Assembly (NCBI GenBank): GCA_963931865.1 | Contig: OZ007511.1 | Coordinates: forward strand, 13,956,774-14,020,773 | Source of the DNA: Axinella damicornis | Taxonomy: Eukaryota > Porifera > Demospongiae > Axinellida > Axinellidae | Direction: 5' to 3' | Length of the DNA stretch: 64,000 nt | Shown here: piece by piece, positions 22,801 through 34,421 of the stretch | Layout: every line of letters starts with the position of its first letter | Position numbering within the stretch: position 1 is the stretch's first letter | Position numbers and translations under genes: made by a program | The notes under the pieces: model-generated | What the model was told of the DNA's origin: nothing | Seen by the model: the letters and a program-made list of their open reading frames with translations, nothing else | Databases searched by the model: none

Positions 22801-25800
22801 TGTTACACACAGACAGACAGACAGACGAACAGACACACACACGGTTAAAATCTTAATGTATTGATTGTAGACCCACCTTGGAGTCCATGAGCTCTGAGAT
22901 GGTGTCATGTGAACGGAGAGAGAGCGGAAGGAGAGACACGAGCTTTCTCCCACTCTCCTGAACCTTCTGCAAAACTGCATCCTACAGAAAGTCAGTGTCA
23001 CATGACAGTCATGTTATGGAAGAGTTAGTCACATGACAACCATGTGACAAAGGTCACATGACAAGCTGACAAGTGTATGTAATCATGCAATAGAAAGAGA
23101 TATTGGCGCATGACAACCATGTGACAAAGTCCACCGACAACAATCCAACAAGTGCATCTAGTCATGTGACAGAAGAGTCAATTGTGCCCAGGCCACAGGG
23201 GGTGTGGTCTGGGCACGAGACTAGTTCAGGTGTGTGTTCATACGTACCTCTCCAATCAGTGCCACCATTGCCTGGAGCACGACCAGGACAGTGGGATGGT
23301 GGGCCCCCTGGTCAAAAGCAGGAGCAACCTCTGAAAATGACACCATTTCCTGTAATACAGAGAGCAGTGAAAGGTGTTACAGGAGCAACGATTGCATCTG
23401 TTGCTGTGTTAGTTGACTGCTAGTTGCATCAGTCGCTGCATTAATCATTATTTCACTGTTTCTTTATACTATACTTGCACTAATAGCTCTCTTAAAATGC
23501 CGTAGAGTCGGAGGTGATGGAGCCACATCACTGGGTGATGCTCAGAGGGGTAAACCATGGCTGAAGATAGCCTCGTTCCCAGGCCTTCTCACCCCAGCAT
23601 TTGTCGCTTGCAGTACTAACACGGGTTACAGAAGTGATAAACGCTGGGGTGAGAAGGCCTGGGAACAAGGCTAAGCTGAATTAAGGTACTTTGGTAAGTC
23701 TGTTCACCCAATCAGGGCTGAATGTCATTACTACATTGTACTTCCAAAGGCTCTCCTGGTACACGTCACGCATACTGAACACTGCAAACTAGTGTGTGGC
23801 TAAAGACATTCCTTTGCATAGTGCGTTCCATTTTTCATTTTCAATAACAGAATATCAGCAGATCATCAATACTCTGACTAGTATTGCCAACCAGTTGGAT
23901 AACTAAGGTTGACCAATCATAGAGCTACATTCAGGAGCTAGAAAGGAAGTAGTAGTCGTTGCCTAGAATACTAGTCCCTACCTTTGCAATTGCCCTAGCA
24001 ACAAAACCAGCGACATAGGTCTTGGACTGCGGAGATTCAGAGTCGCTAATGGAGTTCATGATTTTGTTGAAAGCCTAAAAAGAGAGAAATCCGATTCACG
24101 TTGTCAACACACATTTAATGCATCTTTTTTCCTCCCCCTCCTCAACTTCAACTCTAACAGCTCCTGTCCCCCCCTCCCTTCTCCTCTTGTTCCTCCTCCT
24201 CCTTTCATTTCCCCTCTCCCTACTCCCTCCTCTCCCCTTTCCTCTCCCCCTCCCACCACCCTTGGGTCTTTAGTCTGGCCTCGAACCCAGGGATGCAGGT
24301 ATGGCAATCAGGATCATGTGATCCTCCATCTATCAGAATTGATCCCTGTTGCTATGACTACATATACCTGCAAGAAGTGCGCACTTGAGATGATTTCTCT
24401 GCTATGGAGTTCACACAAGAGGTCACTAATGTGAGTACGGGCATCCTCTGCAAGTGTGTGGGTCGTGTGACAGTCATGTGACAATCAGGGGCATCATTTT
24501 GACAGTCGTGTATCTGAGAAGGTGCACTTGACACAGAATGAAATGCTCATGGAGCAATCTCTAGTGTCTCCTTTAGTAATCTCTAGTAATCTCTAGTAAT
24601 CTCTAGTGTCTCCTTTAGTAATCCCTAGTGATCCCTAGTGATTTCCAGTAGTCCCCAGTAGCTATGATGAGAGATCAAGAAACAGCCTCATTCCTAGCCT
24701 TGTTCCCAGGCACTCGGTAATTACCGAGCGCCTGGGAACGAGGCTACCTCATTCCCAGTTTCTACACCTCCAGTCTTTGATCACTCACAGCAGGTGTAGA
24801 AGGCCTAGGAACGAGGCTAGATCCCAGCTGCATCCCTGCTGCATCCTGGATGCATCCCAGGCATGCCTCTATTTCTATCCTCACCTGACTTCTCCAGAGT
24901 TCTAGTGATGAGTAGCCTGCACACCTCCTCCTTGCTGATCCCCCTCAGGCGTTCCACGGCATCCACAGCTGCTGGGAGCTCCAGCGTGCTCAGAAACTGT
25001 TCAATGATAGGCTCCTATTGTGGATGTGTGTGAGTGGCGGGGGGGGGGGGGGGGGGGGGGGGGGTGTATGTGTGTACATGTGGGGGTTGACCGTGAGTAG
25101 GTGTTTCCATGGTAACGAGACTAGATCCCTCGCACCGTGAGCCTCTCATTCTCGTCCTGGGTGGATTTTCTTCCTCCACTACCCGCCCCCTTCTTTCCAG
25201 ACTTGGAAGAAGCATACTTCACAATAACTGGCTCAGGTCGCTCCAGGGCAGCAGGAAAGGGTCCTCTCTCCCCCTCGGGGGGTGGATGGGGACGTTCAGT
25301 TGGAGGTGGGGGCCACTGTGGCGGACCAAAGGGGCCAGGGGGCCTGGAGGGAGAGAGGAGAGAGAGGAGGGAGAGACGTAGAGGAGAGGAGGGAGAGGAG
25401 GAAGAGGGAGAGGAGGAAGAGGAGGGAGAGGAGAGGAGGGAGAGGAGGAAGAGGGAGAGGAGGAAGAGGGAGAGGAGGAAGAGGAGGGAGAGGAGAGGAG
25501 GGAGAGACGGAGAGGAGAGGAGGGAGAGGAGGAAGAGGGAGAGGAGGAAGAGGAGGGAGAGGAGAGGAGGGAGAGACGGAGAGGAGAGGAGGGAGAGGAG
25601 GAAGAGGGAGAGGAGGAAGAGGAGGGAGAGGAGAGGAGGGAGAGACGGAGAGGAGAGGAGAAAGAGGAAGGAGAGGAGAGGAGGGAGAGGAGGGAGAGGG
25701 GGGAGGGGAGAGAGTGGAGGAGGACCACCATGGAAGTGTTTTACAGTGGGAAATGACACTACATATTTCAATTAGAGCCACCTTACCTTGGAGGCCCATA

Positions 25801-28272
25801 CATTGGTGGTGGGTAAGGGGCCATTGGTCCTCTTGGGGGTGGGGGGCCAAAGTAGCCCCCAGGAGGGGGCATTGGGGGGCCAAACTGTCTGTGAGGGGCG
25901 GAGTGAGGTGGCATGCCAGGCATCATGTGAGGGGGCATATACATCTGCAGACAAAGTAACAACAGACAAGTCGTTAATCAGCTAGTGCATGTACTGCACT
26001 TGTAATCTTCAGCGGGCAAACACTTGCAGCATTTAGACACACCAGATCACGATCAGTGACACAGACAGGTCAGATCACGATCAGCACACCAGATCACGAT
26101 CAGCACACCAGATCACGATCAGTGACACAGACAGGCCAGATCATGATCAGTGACACAGACATGATCAGTGACACAGACAGGCCAGATCATGATCAGTGAC
26201 ACAGACAGGCCAGATCATGATCAGTGACACAGACAGGCCAGATCACGACAGACAGGTCAGATCATGATCAGTGACAGAGACAGGTCAGATCATGGTCAGT
26301 GACACAGACAGGCCAGATCATGATCAGTGACAGAGACAGGCCAGATCATGATCAGCCAGGCCAGATCACGATCAGTGACACAGATATACCCATCATGGTA
26401 AGAGAATCTACGAACGAGACAAAGACATACCATTGGTTGCGGACCTCCGGGAGGCATGCGCATCGGCATCATGCCAGCACGGGGGAGGAGGTGCGGGGGA
26501 GGGGGCCCCCGCATTGGGAGAAAAGGATCTGGGCCGCCTCTGGGGGGCATCATGTAGGGGGGGTAGGGGCCGGGAGGAGGGTACGGGGGACCCAGGGGAC
26601 CAGGGGGGCCATGAGGAGGGAGAGGAACAAGTCCGGGATGCTTGTTCACTGTGATGCAAAACAAAGGAAGTGAGTCACATACAGTCACATGACAGTCACA
26701 TGACAGTCACATGACTCACCAATTGTGCTCCTATTGGGTGGACCTTCCTCATCTGAAGAGTCATCTCTTGTACGTGGGATGGGGGAGCGACTCTCCCCCC
26801 GCCCCCTCTCCTTCCCTCCCCCCGCATGTTGTTCTGGGGTAGGGGACGATGCAGGGGACGGACGATGACGACTAGAGCCAAGCTTCATTGAGGCCATAGT
26901 CGGACGCAGACTCACCTGAAGAAATAACAAGTCCATAGCACCTCTCACAGATGTAACGTACAGAGACAGAACAAGGATTAGGGATGCACATACCACACAG
27001 TGCATGATCTAAGGTCTACCTCAATCCTATTCCCAGCCATGAACACACGTGTGTCTAGTTAAGGTGGAGGTGGTAGAGCAGTGCAACACCACTCTGTTCC
27101 CGCCATCACTCACCACGTCATCCCTCTTCCCGGAGGGAAGTTTTCTGATGAACTTCTTCTCCTGCTTCTCCCCGTCCGGCAGCAGCAGCTGCTGTTTCTG
27201 TTGAGTGCTCTCTATCTGTGGGGAGGGGAATGTTCCCATGGCTTCTATCTCTTGGGGTGACAGCAGATGGTCCTTTAGTCCAGGTGGGGAGGACAAGAAG
27301 CCCTCATCTCCCCCTTGGGGTGGCAGATAATAGGTGCCACCCGACCCTGAATGGGGAGAGGACAAAGTTGTTTGTCATCCCAGCCTTCAAAATATTGAAG
27401 CATCAAGGAAGAGTGAAGAAGCAAGAGGAAGTCTAAGAGATAGACCCGGTGGAGGGGGAGGAGGAGGAGATGGAGGAGGAGGAGGAGGGGAGGAGACGGA
27501 GGAGGAGGGGAGGAGGAGGGGAGGAGGAGGAGGAGGGGAGGAGGAGGAGGAAGAGGAGGGGAGGAGGAGGAGGAAGAGACGGAGGAGGAGGAGGACGGGG
27601 AGGAGGAGGAGGGGAGGACGGAGGAGGAAGAGACGGAGGAGGAGGAGGACGGGGAGGAGGAGGAGGGGAGGACGGAGGAGGAGGAGGGGAGGACGGAGGA
27701 GGAGGAGGACGGGGAGGAGGAGGAGGGGAGGACGGAGGGGAGGACGGAGGAGGAGGGGAGGAGGAGGAGGGGGAGGCGGTGGGAGGTACATGTAGGTTCA
27801 CCTCTGAATGGCAGCTGTGGGGGGAAGGAGAGGGGAGCAGGAGGACCGGAGTGGGCCTTCCGAGGCTGGTGCTCCTGGTACACTTCCTGCCTGATCTCAT
27901 GAATGGGACGGGGCCCGCTCCCAACATTTGATCGCCGTGGCAACCACTGGAATCAGAGAATGAGACAAGCAACATGCACCAGTATCAGTCCACAGTACTG
28001 CATGAACAGCTGCGTATGTGTGCTAAACAGTGGGACCAGGGACCTGGGACAAAATTGATCTTCTGAGCACTATTAAGTTAACACTCTTGTAGCAGTTGTA
28101 CATGTACATGTATGAAATACATGACATTGTATGTGCCTCTAGATCTCACGTTGTTTCTCCTGAGGTCAATGACGTCCATGAGCATGAAGCGAATCCTTGG
28201 AGGAAGGTCCTTGTTGTCTGATAGTGACTGCATCCGCTCAAAATACTGGCCCATCCATCCCTGTGTGTGTGT

Positions 28273-28319
<47 letters not shown>

Positions 28320-31300
28320 GCCTAATGTTTATCAACCATCCCCTCTCAGCCATCCCCTCTCAGCCATCCCCCTCTCAGCCATCCCCTCTCAGCCATCCCC
28401 CCTCAGCCATCCCCTCTCAGCCATCTCCCCTCAGCCATCCCCTCGCAACCATCCCCTCTCAACCATCCCCCCTCAGCCATCCCCTTCAGCCATCCCCCTT
28501 CAGCCATCCCCTCTCAGCCACCATCCCCTCTCAGCCATCCCCCTCTTGCCATCCCCCTCTCGGCCATCCCCCTCTCGGCCATCCCCCTCTCGGCCATCCC
28601 CCTCTCGGCCATCCCCTCTCAGCCATCCCCTCTCAGCCATCCCCTCTCAGCCATCCCCTCTCGGCCATCCCCTCTCGGCCATCCCCTCTCGGCCACCCCC
28701 TTCTCGGCCATCCCCCTTCAGCCATCCCTTCTCAGCCAGCCCCCTCAGCCATCCCCCTCAGCCATCCCCTCTCAGCCATCCCCTCTCAACCATCCCCCCT
28801 TAGCCATCCCCTCTCAGCCATCCCCCTCTCGGCCATCCCTCTCAGCCATCCCTCTCAGCCATCCCCTCTCGGCCATCCCCTCTCGGCCAACCCCTCTCGG
28901 CCATCCCCCTTCAGCCATCCCTTCTCAGCCAGCCCCCTCAGCCATCCCCCCTCAGCCATCCCCTCTCAACCATCCCTCTCAGCCATCCCCTCTCAGCCAT
29001 CCCCCTCTCAGCCATCCCCCTCTCAGCCATCCCCCTCTCAGCCATCCCCTCTCAGCCATCCCCCTCTCAGCCATCCCCTGTCAGCCATCCCCCTCTCAGC
29101 CATCCCCCTCTCAGCCATCCCCCTCTCAGCCATCCCCTCTCAGCCATCCCCCTCTCAGCCATCCCCCTCTCAGCCATCCCCTCTCAGCCATCCCCCTCTC
29201 AGCCATCCCCCTCTCAGCCATCCCCTCTCAGCCATCCCCTCTCAGCCATCCCCTTTCTCGCATGATGTGTATTTCCATCCATAGCCCAGATGACACACCT
29301 TGGCCTTCTCCGTGTCGAGTTTCCCGCCGACGTTGGTCATGATGTGGCAGAGGCACTCCAGACTCTTGCAGACATCCTCCGTGCTCTGGCTTCGCTTCTT
29401 CTCAAGAAGCTGCACAATTCAAAATAATTTCCTCAAATCAAGTCTTGTGATGACATCTGACATTCCTAATCTAGTCACATGATCATGCTCCCATGTGACC
29501 ACACTACAAATAGAGAGTAATCACATGACTTGACTTGACTTGACTTGAACTACCCTTGAGGGGTTTACCACAATGGTGGCTAACGAGGGCCTGGAGAAGG
29601 CAGAGCCTATGGACCCAGGTCCCCCGGGACCGACGGCTTTACATCCCCTCCGAAGGAGGCGGTGTGAACTATTTCAGGTGAAACACCTTCAAGAACACAC
29701 CTACTCATTTTGTAGGGTAGAGCGGAGTCAACTCCTAGGAGAAAGAAAATCTCCTATGGCAATGGTGGGATTCGAACCTGCAACCTTTCAATTAGCAGTC
29801 GAATGCTTTAACCACTTGGCCACCAGCCACCCACAAATCAACTTTCAACGAGCTATCCCGGAGTGGTTTTCAAAACTTCAATTCTATTGGCTATAATAAC
29901 AATATAAACCACACCCTAACCTGACATAATATACCCTAAGTATGCACTGTATGACGTAAGTGACCTAAGTGAACCAATCAGAAGCGAGCTTAGAAAACTA
30001 CTCCGGTACTGTAGCTTTCAACCATAAATCACATGACCACACCCTTCAATTAGTAAAATACTCAAGCAAATTAGATCAAATCCAGCAAGCTTTTGCATGC
30101 AACACTCTGACAATGGCAGACTGGGTCATCATGTGACAGACCTCCTTAATGCAGCTGTGGATGATAGCTTCATGCAGCATGCCAAGCTTGAAGAGCTCGC
30201 CTTAGGTAGACGCACAAGGAGGAAGAGGGAGGGAGGGGGGATGGGAAGGGAGGAGGGAAGATGAAGAAGGGGAGGAGAAAGGGAGAAGAAACAGGAGGGA
30301 AGAGGAAGAGGGGAAAGAACAGGTTAAATTGAAGAAATGTTCTAGCATGTCGGTTGGCTGGTCACCTACCAACAAACTTGATGTTGCCGAGCATCTTCCG
30401 CTTGGCAATGGCCTGCTGCTCCTCCTCCTCTGGAGTGAGCCCATCGCACTTGTCAAATGCTGTGGGAAGGGAGGGAGGGGAGGGAGGGGAGGGAGGGGGA
30501 GGGGAGGGGAGGGAGGGGAGGGAGGGGAGGGAGGGGAGGGAGGGGAGGAGGGGAGGGAGGGGAGGGAGGGGAGGGAGGGGAGGGAGGGGAGGGAGGGTCA
30601 AGGGAAGGAAGGAAGGAGGGGAAAAGAGGAGGAGGGAGGGAGGGAAGGGAGGAGAGAAGGAGACGTAAGATGTGAAAGGGAAGGAAGACGAGAGGGAGGG
30701 AAAGTGGGAACAAGACAATGGTGAAGGAGGTGACCATGATCTCTACTGGTAATTAAGGTACGTAAAGCCCACACTGCGGTGGCGTGGATCCAGTCTGCAC
30801 CCACCTGCGGTCGCCTGCTTCCTGTTCTCAAACTCCTCCTGACACTTGTGAAGTAGTAGCTTGCGAAATATCTGCACATAAGAGTAAAGCTATACACTAC
30901 ATCACTTCATCAAAAACAGGCATCCATCTAACACATTACAGTCTGGTTGCACTAACTACATCACTTCCTCAAGTCCAGGAAGACTCACTGTGTTCGGACC
31001 GCCTGTCTCCTCAAGGTTAGATGAAAAGTCGTTTAGTCTCAAACACAGCTGGGCATACATAGAACTGTAGCTAGGTTCATCTAATGCTTTATCAAATACC
31101 TGGAGGGAGGGAGGGAGGGAGGGAGGGAGGGAGGGAGGGAGGGAGGGAGGGAGGGAGAAGGGGGGAGGGAGGGAGGGAGGGAGGGAGGGAGGGAGGAGGG
31201 GGAGGGAGGGAGGGAGGGGAGGGAGGGAGGGAGGGAGGGAGGGAGGGGACGGAGGGAGGGAGGGAGGGAGGGAGGGAGGGAGGGAGGGAGGAGGAGGGAG

Positions 31301-32654
31301 GGGGATATCATGTGACTATCATGTGACATACCAGAAGAATAATTATGCAAGTCTCCCTACAATGTGACTATCATGTGACAACCATACAGGCATCATGTGA
31401 CCATCATGTGACATACCAGAAGAATAGTTCCTTTGAGAGTCTCCCTACTGCTGAGACGCATCAGCTCGGTACTCAACCTCTCAAAGTTGTCAGGGGTTAG
31501 CTTATTCAAAATGCTGCAGAAAAAACATAACGGGGGGGGGGGGGGGGGGGGGGGGATAGCAGTACTTTGGTTCACTTCAGTCACTTCAGAGAAAGAGGAT
31601 GAGGAAATTCACATGCGCATTTTGAGAGTTACAATGTATCTAGGTATGTGAATACGATATGAAACTGGGGATTGCGCGATTGTGATCAGCAAGAAAATAG
31701 CTTTGAAATGACGCCCCAGAAATCCTTTTAAGTTTACGCCTAAGTTGATACCCCATGAATCAAGTGTTTCATATTGTATTATGTGAATGAGATATGAGGC
31801 TAGGGATTGTGCCATTGTGATCAGCATGAAAAGGGCTTTCAAATGAAGTCCTTAAAATTGTTTTTAATTTCGGTCATATTTTTGCCAAAATTCGCACTCG
31901 ACCAAATCCATGGTTTTTCATGATTTTGGGTCAAAATTCAACCTACAGTAAAATGGACACCATTGGAAAGCTCCATTCATGCTGATCACAATGGTGCAAA
32001 TCCCAGCCTCATATCTCCTTCCTAGCCCAAGATACATAGTAAACAGCTCAAACGTTTGATCAGTTTATCAGTTAGGGTGATTAATGTTGGACTAGAGCAG
32101 TATATCATCATCATTGTATATTGTGAGGTTGTTATTCATGTCGTCGGTGGAATTGACTATCTTCTGGTCCTAAAACATCCAATGTATCAGCTGCTTATGC
32201 ACCAGAGATGTTTTCCCTATGTTTGACATCGTGTTGCCTAGCATTATAGTCAGAAAGAAATGACCTGGTGAGTCACTCATACATGTACCATAGTACAAAT
32301 GTTAAACAGAACAGCGTGGACAGACATTCTAAGCAACCTTTTAATCACGAGCATTCTCACAGGTACACACATGTATATTGTGCTATTTAGCAACATTGAG
32401 CTATTCAGAGTGGTGATAACTACTGAGACAAGTGAAATTATGTAAAGAAAGTGTTGTTAACAGATTACTTGTATTCATGCATCAGACAGTACTATAAACA
32501 GATAGGAACAGAGTCGACAGACACACAGACAGACGGCCAGCGTACCCTCTGACTCTCCTGAAGACTAGTTCATAAGGATCGAGAGGTTCCCTAGCAGTGG
32601 GTGGTATCCATCGCTGGCTGCTGGGTGTTTTCTGCACAGCCCGCTCTGTCGTAC
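19802..32654 (-). CDS. EIF4G2: EIF4G2 / DAP5 / NAT1 translation factor (first exon not identified)
   Basis: Twenty-four exons join in phase to about 996 codons: 32654-32546, 31513-31417, 31099-30989, 30871-30805, 30459-30370, 30200-30142, 29409-29299, 28260-28150, 27946-27802, 27346-27114, 26915-26720, 26648-26431, 25944-25787, 25343-25136, 25014-24885, 24447-24368, 24074-23982, 23349-23248, 22981-22877, 22069-21971, 21790-21732, 21208-20994, 20226-20105, 19873-19802. They encode the MIF4G domain (VRGILNKLTPDNFERL, AIAKRKMLGNIKFVGELF), a Pro/Met/Gly-rich linker (exons 9-14), MA3 (EPIIEQFLSTLELPAAV) and W2 (DEEAFLRWKEDISQEYPGKG, ALFQVNQWL). No eIF4E-binding segment precedes MIF4G, as in DAP5, which drives cap-independent translation with eIF4A and eIF3. 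The upstream exon was not found; the human gene starts at a GUG, so a non-AUG start is possible. The acidic tail SSSSGDDA ends the protein. Confidence 0.93.
20450..20985. repeat. 15-bp minisatellite with 180-bp higher-order period
   Basis: About 35 copies of GTGTCAGCTGTGGGC and variants (GCGTCAGC, GTGTCAACTTTGGGC) lie in an EIF4G2 intron. Blocks starting near 20521 and 20701 are almost identical, giving a 12-unit (180 bp) higher-order repeat. Because 15 is divisible by 3, several frames stay open and give spurious repeat proteins. Confidence 0.92.
21535..21706. repeat. Short tandem repeat CCAGCTGCCCTA/CCAGCTGCCCCA
   Basis: Roughly 12-base units of CCAGCTGCCCTA and CCAGCTGCCCCA fill the downstream part of an EIF4G2 intron. 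Confidence 0.85.
22440..22676. repeat. 29-bp tandem repeat
   Basis: The unit TGCTCCCCGATTGCGTCCGC plus TTCAACTGC recurs at 29-base spacing (starts at 22572, 22601, 22630, 22659), with more diverged copies upstream, in an EIF4G2 intron. Confidence 0.85.
23569..23673. repeat. Hairpin repeat of the AGCCTCGTTCCCAGGCC family
   Basis: Arms AGCCTCGTTCCCAGGCCTTC and GAAGGCCTGGGAACAAGGCT enclose a loop; CTCACCCCAGC/GCTGGGGTGAG extends the stem. Related hairpins occur at 24697-24746, 34861-34902, 38469-38535, 38602-38650 and 63268-63344. Confidence 0.85.
25022..25064. repeat. Poly-G tract
   Basis: A run of about 27 G residues lies just upstream (gene sense) of the EIF4G2 exon at 25014. On the gene strand it is poly-C close to the acceptor. 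Confidence 0.9.
25345..25718 (-). repeat. Polypurine/polypyrimidine tract abutting EIF4G2 acceptor
   Basis: About 370 bases of GGAGAGGAGGAAGAG-type sequence, pyrimidine on the gene strand, end directly at the acceptor of the exon at 25343. An internal repeat of about 66 bases is visible (GGAGAGACGGAGAGGAGAGG). Confidence 0.9.
26035..26395. repeat. Tandem repeat GATCAGTGACACAGACAGGCCA
   Basis: Irregular units of about 29 bases, ATCATGATCAGTGACACAGA plus CAGGCCAG, are repeated about a dozen times in an EIF4G2 intron. Confidence 0.88.
27435..27780 (-). repeat. GGA-rich tract in EIF4G2 intron
   Basis: About 345 bases of GGAGGAGGAGGGGAGGACGG-type sequence lie just downstream (gene sense) of the 5' splice site at 27801. 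Long Pro/Ser and Gly/Arg/Glu frames here are artefacts. Confidence 0.9.
28262..28317. repeat. (TG)n followed by poly-G next to EIF4G2 acceptor
   Basis: CTGTGTGTG then about 29 G residues; on the gene strand this is poly-C then CA ending in the CAG acceptor of the exon at 28260. Confidence 0.92.
28330..29262. repeat. CAGCCATCCCCTCT satellite, about 65 copies
   Basis: More than 900 bases consist of the 14-15-base unit CAGCCATCCCCTCT with CAACC, CGGCC and CCCCCT variants, inside the EIF4G2 intron between exons 7 and 8. Open frames of up to 390 residues are spurious. Confidence 0.95.
29568..29832 (-). mobile_element. tRNA-derived SINE
   Basis: On the minus strand a head beginning near 29826 reads GGTGGCCAAGTGGTTAAAGC (A box) ... 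GGTTCGAATCCC (B box), like a tRNA with CTGCTAA in the anticodon loop (Ser-GCT type) but no proper long variable arm. It runs into a non-tRNA body ending near 29570. A body-only relative lies at about 45345-45440 (GTTAACGAGGGCCTAGAGAA). Confidence 0.7.
29850..30014. mobile_element. hAT-type MITE, copy 2
   Basis: This 165-bp relative of 14215-14382 is flanked by the 8-bp direct repeat CTTTCAAC (29842-29849, 30015-30022). It sits immediately beside the SINE head in an EIF4G2 intron. Confidence 0.87.
30461..30715 (-). repeat. GGGAGG tract abutting EIF4G2 acceptor
   Basis: GGGAGGGGAGGGA-type purine sequence, pyrimidine on the gene strand, ends at the CACAG acceptor of the exon at 30459. Confidence 0.9.
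31102..31303 (-). repeat. (GGGA)n tract abutting EIF4G2 acceptor
   Basis: About 200 bases of GGGA tetranucleotides ((TCCC)n on the gene strand) end at the CTCCAG acceptor of the exon at 31099. Confidence 0.93.
31640..32035. repeat. Repeat cluster with direct and inverted copies
   Basis: The motif ATATGAGGCTAGGGATTGTG with ATTGTGATCAGCATGAAAAG occurs near 31790. A diverged direct copy is near 31655 and an inverted copy (CATGCTGATCACAATGGTGC) near 31977. This suggests a nested MITE in the first visible EIF4G2 intron. Confidence 0.65.
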
Positions 32655-33305
32655 CTGAGAGGAGGAAGGGGAGGAGGAGAAAGGGAAGGAGGAGAAGCGA
32701 AGGAGAGAGATGAGGAAGAGGAGGAAGGGGGAGGAGGAGCAGGGAGGAATAGGATACATGAAGTGAGGGATTATGCAAGACCAATCTTGAGTGTTGTATG
32801 ATCAGTCACTGTAATGGCTGCCATGTAGACCTACACACCACGCTGAGTGTCGCTGCCTTGCACCGACTCCGCCACCTTGACTCACTCACCAGGGAGGGGA
32901 GACTGGGAAGTGTGTGTGTAGGGGGGGGGGGGGGGGGGGGGGGGTGCACATGGTATATAGCTAGTGTGTAATGAAGGAAGTATCATATTCCTGCCACCCA
33001 AATGGAAGACAGGCTTCATGCTCAACCACTCTCCCTACTTTATACGCATTTCCGTCTAGTTCTGCCCCGCCACGGACTCAAGCCATTCCAGCTATACGGA
33101 CCAGAACTCACTGAGAAACACAGAGATGACAGACGTCTTGGCTGGAAGTCAGACTGCTGGCACGCAATTTTAACCCTTCCAAATCTGCAAACAGCTGCAA
33201 TATAAATTTTAACCCGTTCGAAATGGGTGAAGTGCCGTATAAACCAAGACTAAACTGATCTGCCCTGCTTGCGTGTACAAGCTGCTAGAGGTGGATTTCG
33301 TAGAC
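32655..33305. promoter_or_regulatory. Head-to-head region between EIF4G2 and OPLAH
   Basis: The first recognised EIF4G2 exon and the OPLAH start codon diverge across about 650 bases. These contain a purine tract (32660-32750), a poly-G run of about 26 (32919-32944), and presumably the missing 5' exon of EIF4G2. A plausible 5' splice site for such an exon (CTCCCTG then GTGAGTGAG on the minus strand) is near 32890. A shared bidirectional promoter is an inference; no core motif was identified. Confidence 0.4.
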
Positions 33306-33801
33306 ATGGCTACTGAGGAGAAATTTCGCTTCTCTATTGATCGTGGAGGCACGTTTACGGACGTATATGCGGAGTGTCCTGGAGGGAAGGTCCGTGTCAT
33401 GAAGCTGCTGTCGGAAGACCCATCAAACTACCCCGATGCACCAAGGGAAGCGATCAGAAGAATTCTGGAGGAGGTGAGACAGGGTACATTTCCAGGACGC
33501 CCTGCACAGCCGGACAGGAAACCATGCCTACTCAGCCCCGCCCCCAAAGCTAATTAGCCATTCATTGTGCAATTACAGAATTCATGACATTTAGAGTACT
33601 ATATCATACTAGTATTGTGGATGGTGCCCCATCAAAAGCGGTCCCCCAGAACTGTCCGTGGTAGAATGATTGACCCCCCTGGACCGATTGTCATAGGGTA
33701 CCACTTGCACATTTACCGTTGCATCTTTTGATGTACTTTCATTGTACACACAAACACACACAACATGCGTACATACACACACATGCACATATACACACAT
33801 A

Positions 33802-33847
<46 letters not shown>

Positions 33848-34383
33848 CACAGGAGCAGGGAGTGCCACTCCCTGCAGACCATCCTCTAGACTCCACCACA
33901 TCGAGTGGATCCGCATGGGCACTACCGTGGCAACCAATGCACTACTGGAACGCAAGGGAGAGCGGATGGCCCTGCTAATTACACAGGGTTTCCGGGACCT
34001 GCTCCACATTGGCAACCAATCACGACCCAGCATTTTTGACCTAGTGAGTTGATAATACCATTTACTGAACAACACTGATTTGGTAATAATACACTTGTGT
34101 TACTTGGATGGAAGCTGGGAACACCCTGCCAGCCATTTTTGATCCTTGCTTTTCAGGAAGTTTGTATTGGATCTTTCTTCTCAGAAAATCACGATGCCGG
34201 AGACACTGTATGAAGCGGTGGTGGAGGTGGAGGAGAGGGTCGTGCTGCTGCAGGAGTCCTGCAAGCTCCACCTGGACACCCCCATCGTCACGGGCAACAC
34301 GGGGGAGAAGGTGGAGAGAGGAGAGGGGAGGGAGGAGGAGAGGGAGAGAGGGTACTTTCTCTTTGCATTTAGAGGAAGGAATG

Positions 34384-34421
<38 letters not shown>

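Noticed and set aside
28112..29284. 390-residue Ser/Pro/His/Leu-rich frame
   Set aside because: Translation of the CAGCCATCCCCTCT satellite.
29760..29826. Functional tRNA-Ser gene on the minus strand
   Set aside because: A and B boxes are present, but the long variable arm typical of tRNA-Ser is missing and the head continues into a repeated non-tRNA body.
33002..33205. 67-residue frame upstream of OPLAH as a gene or EIF4G2 exon
   Set aside because: Wrong strand for EIF4G2, no motif and no splice support.
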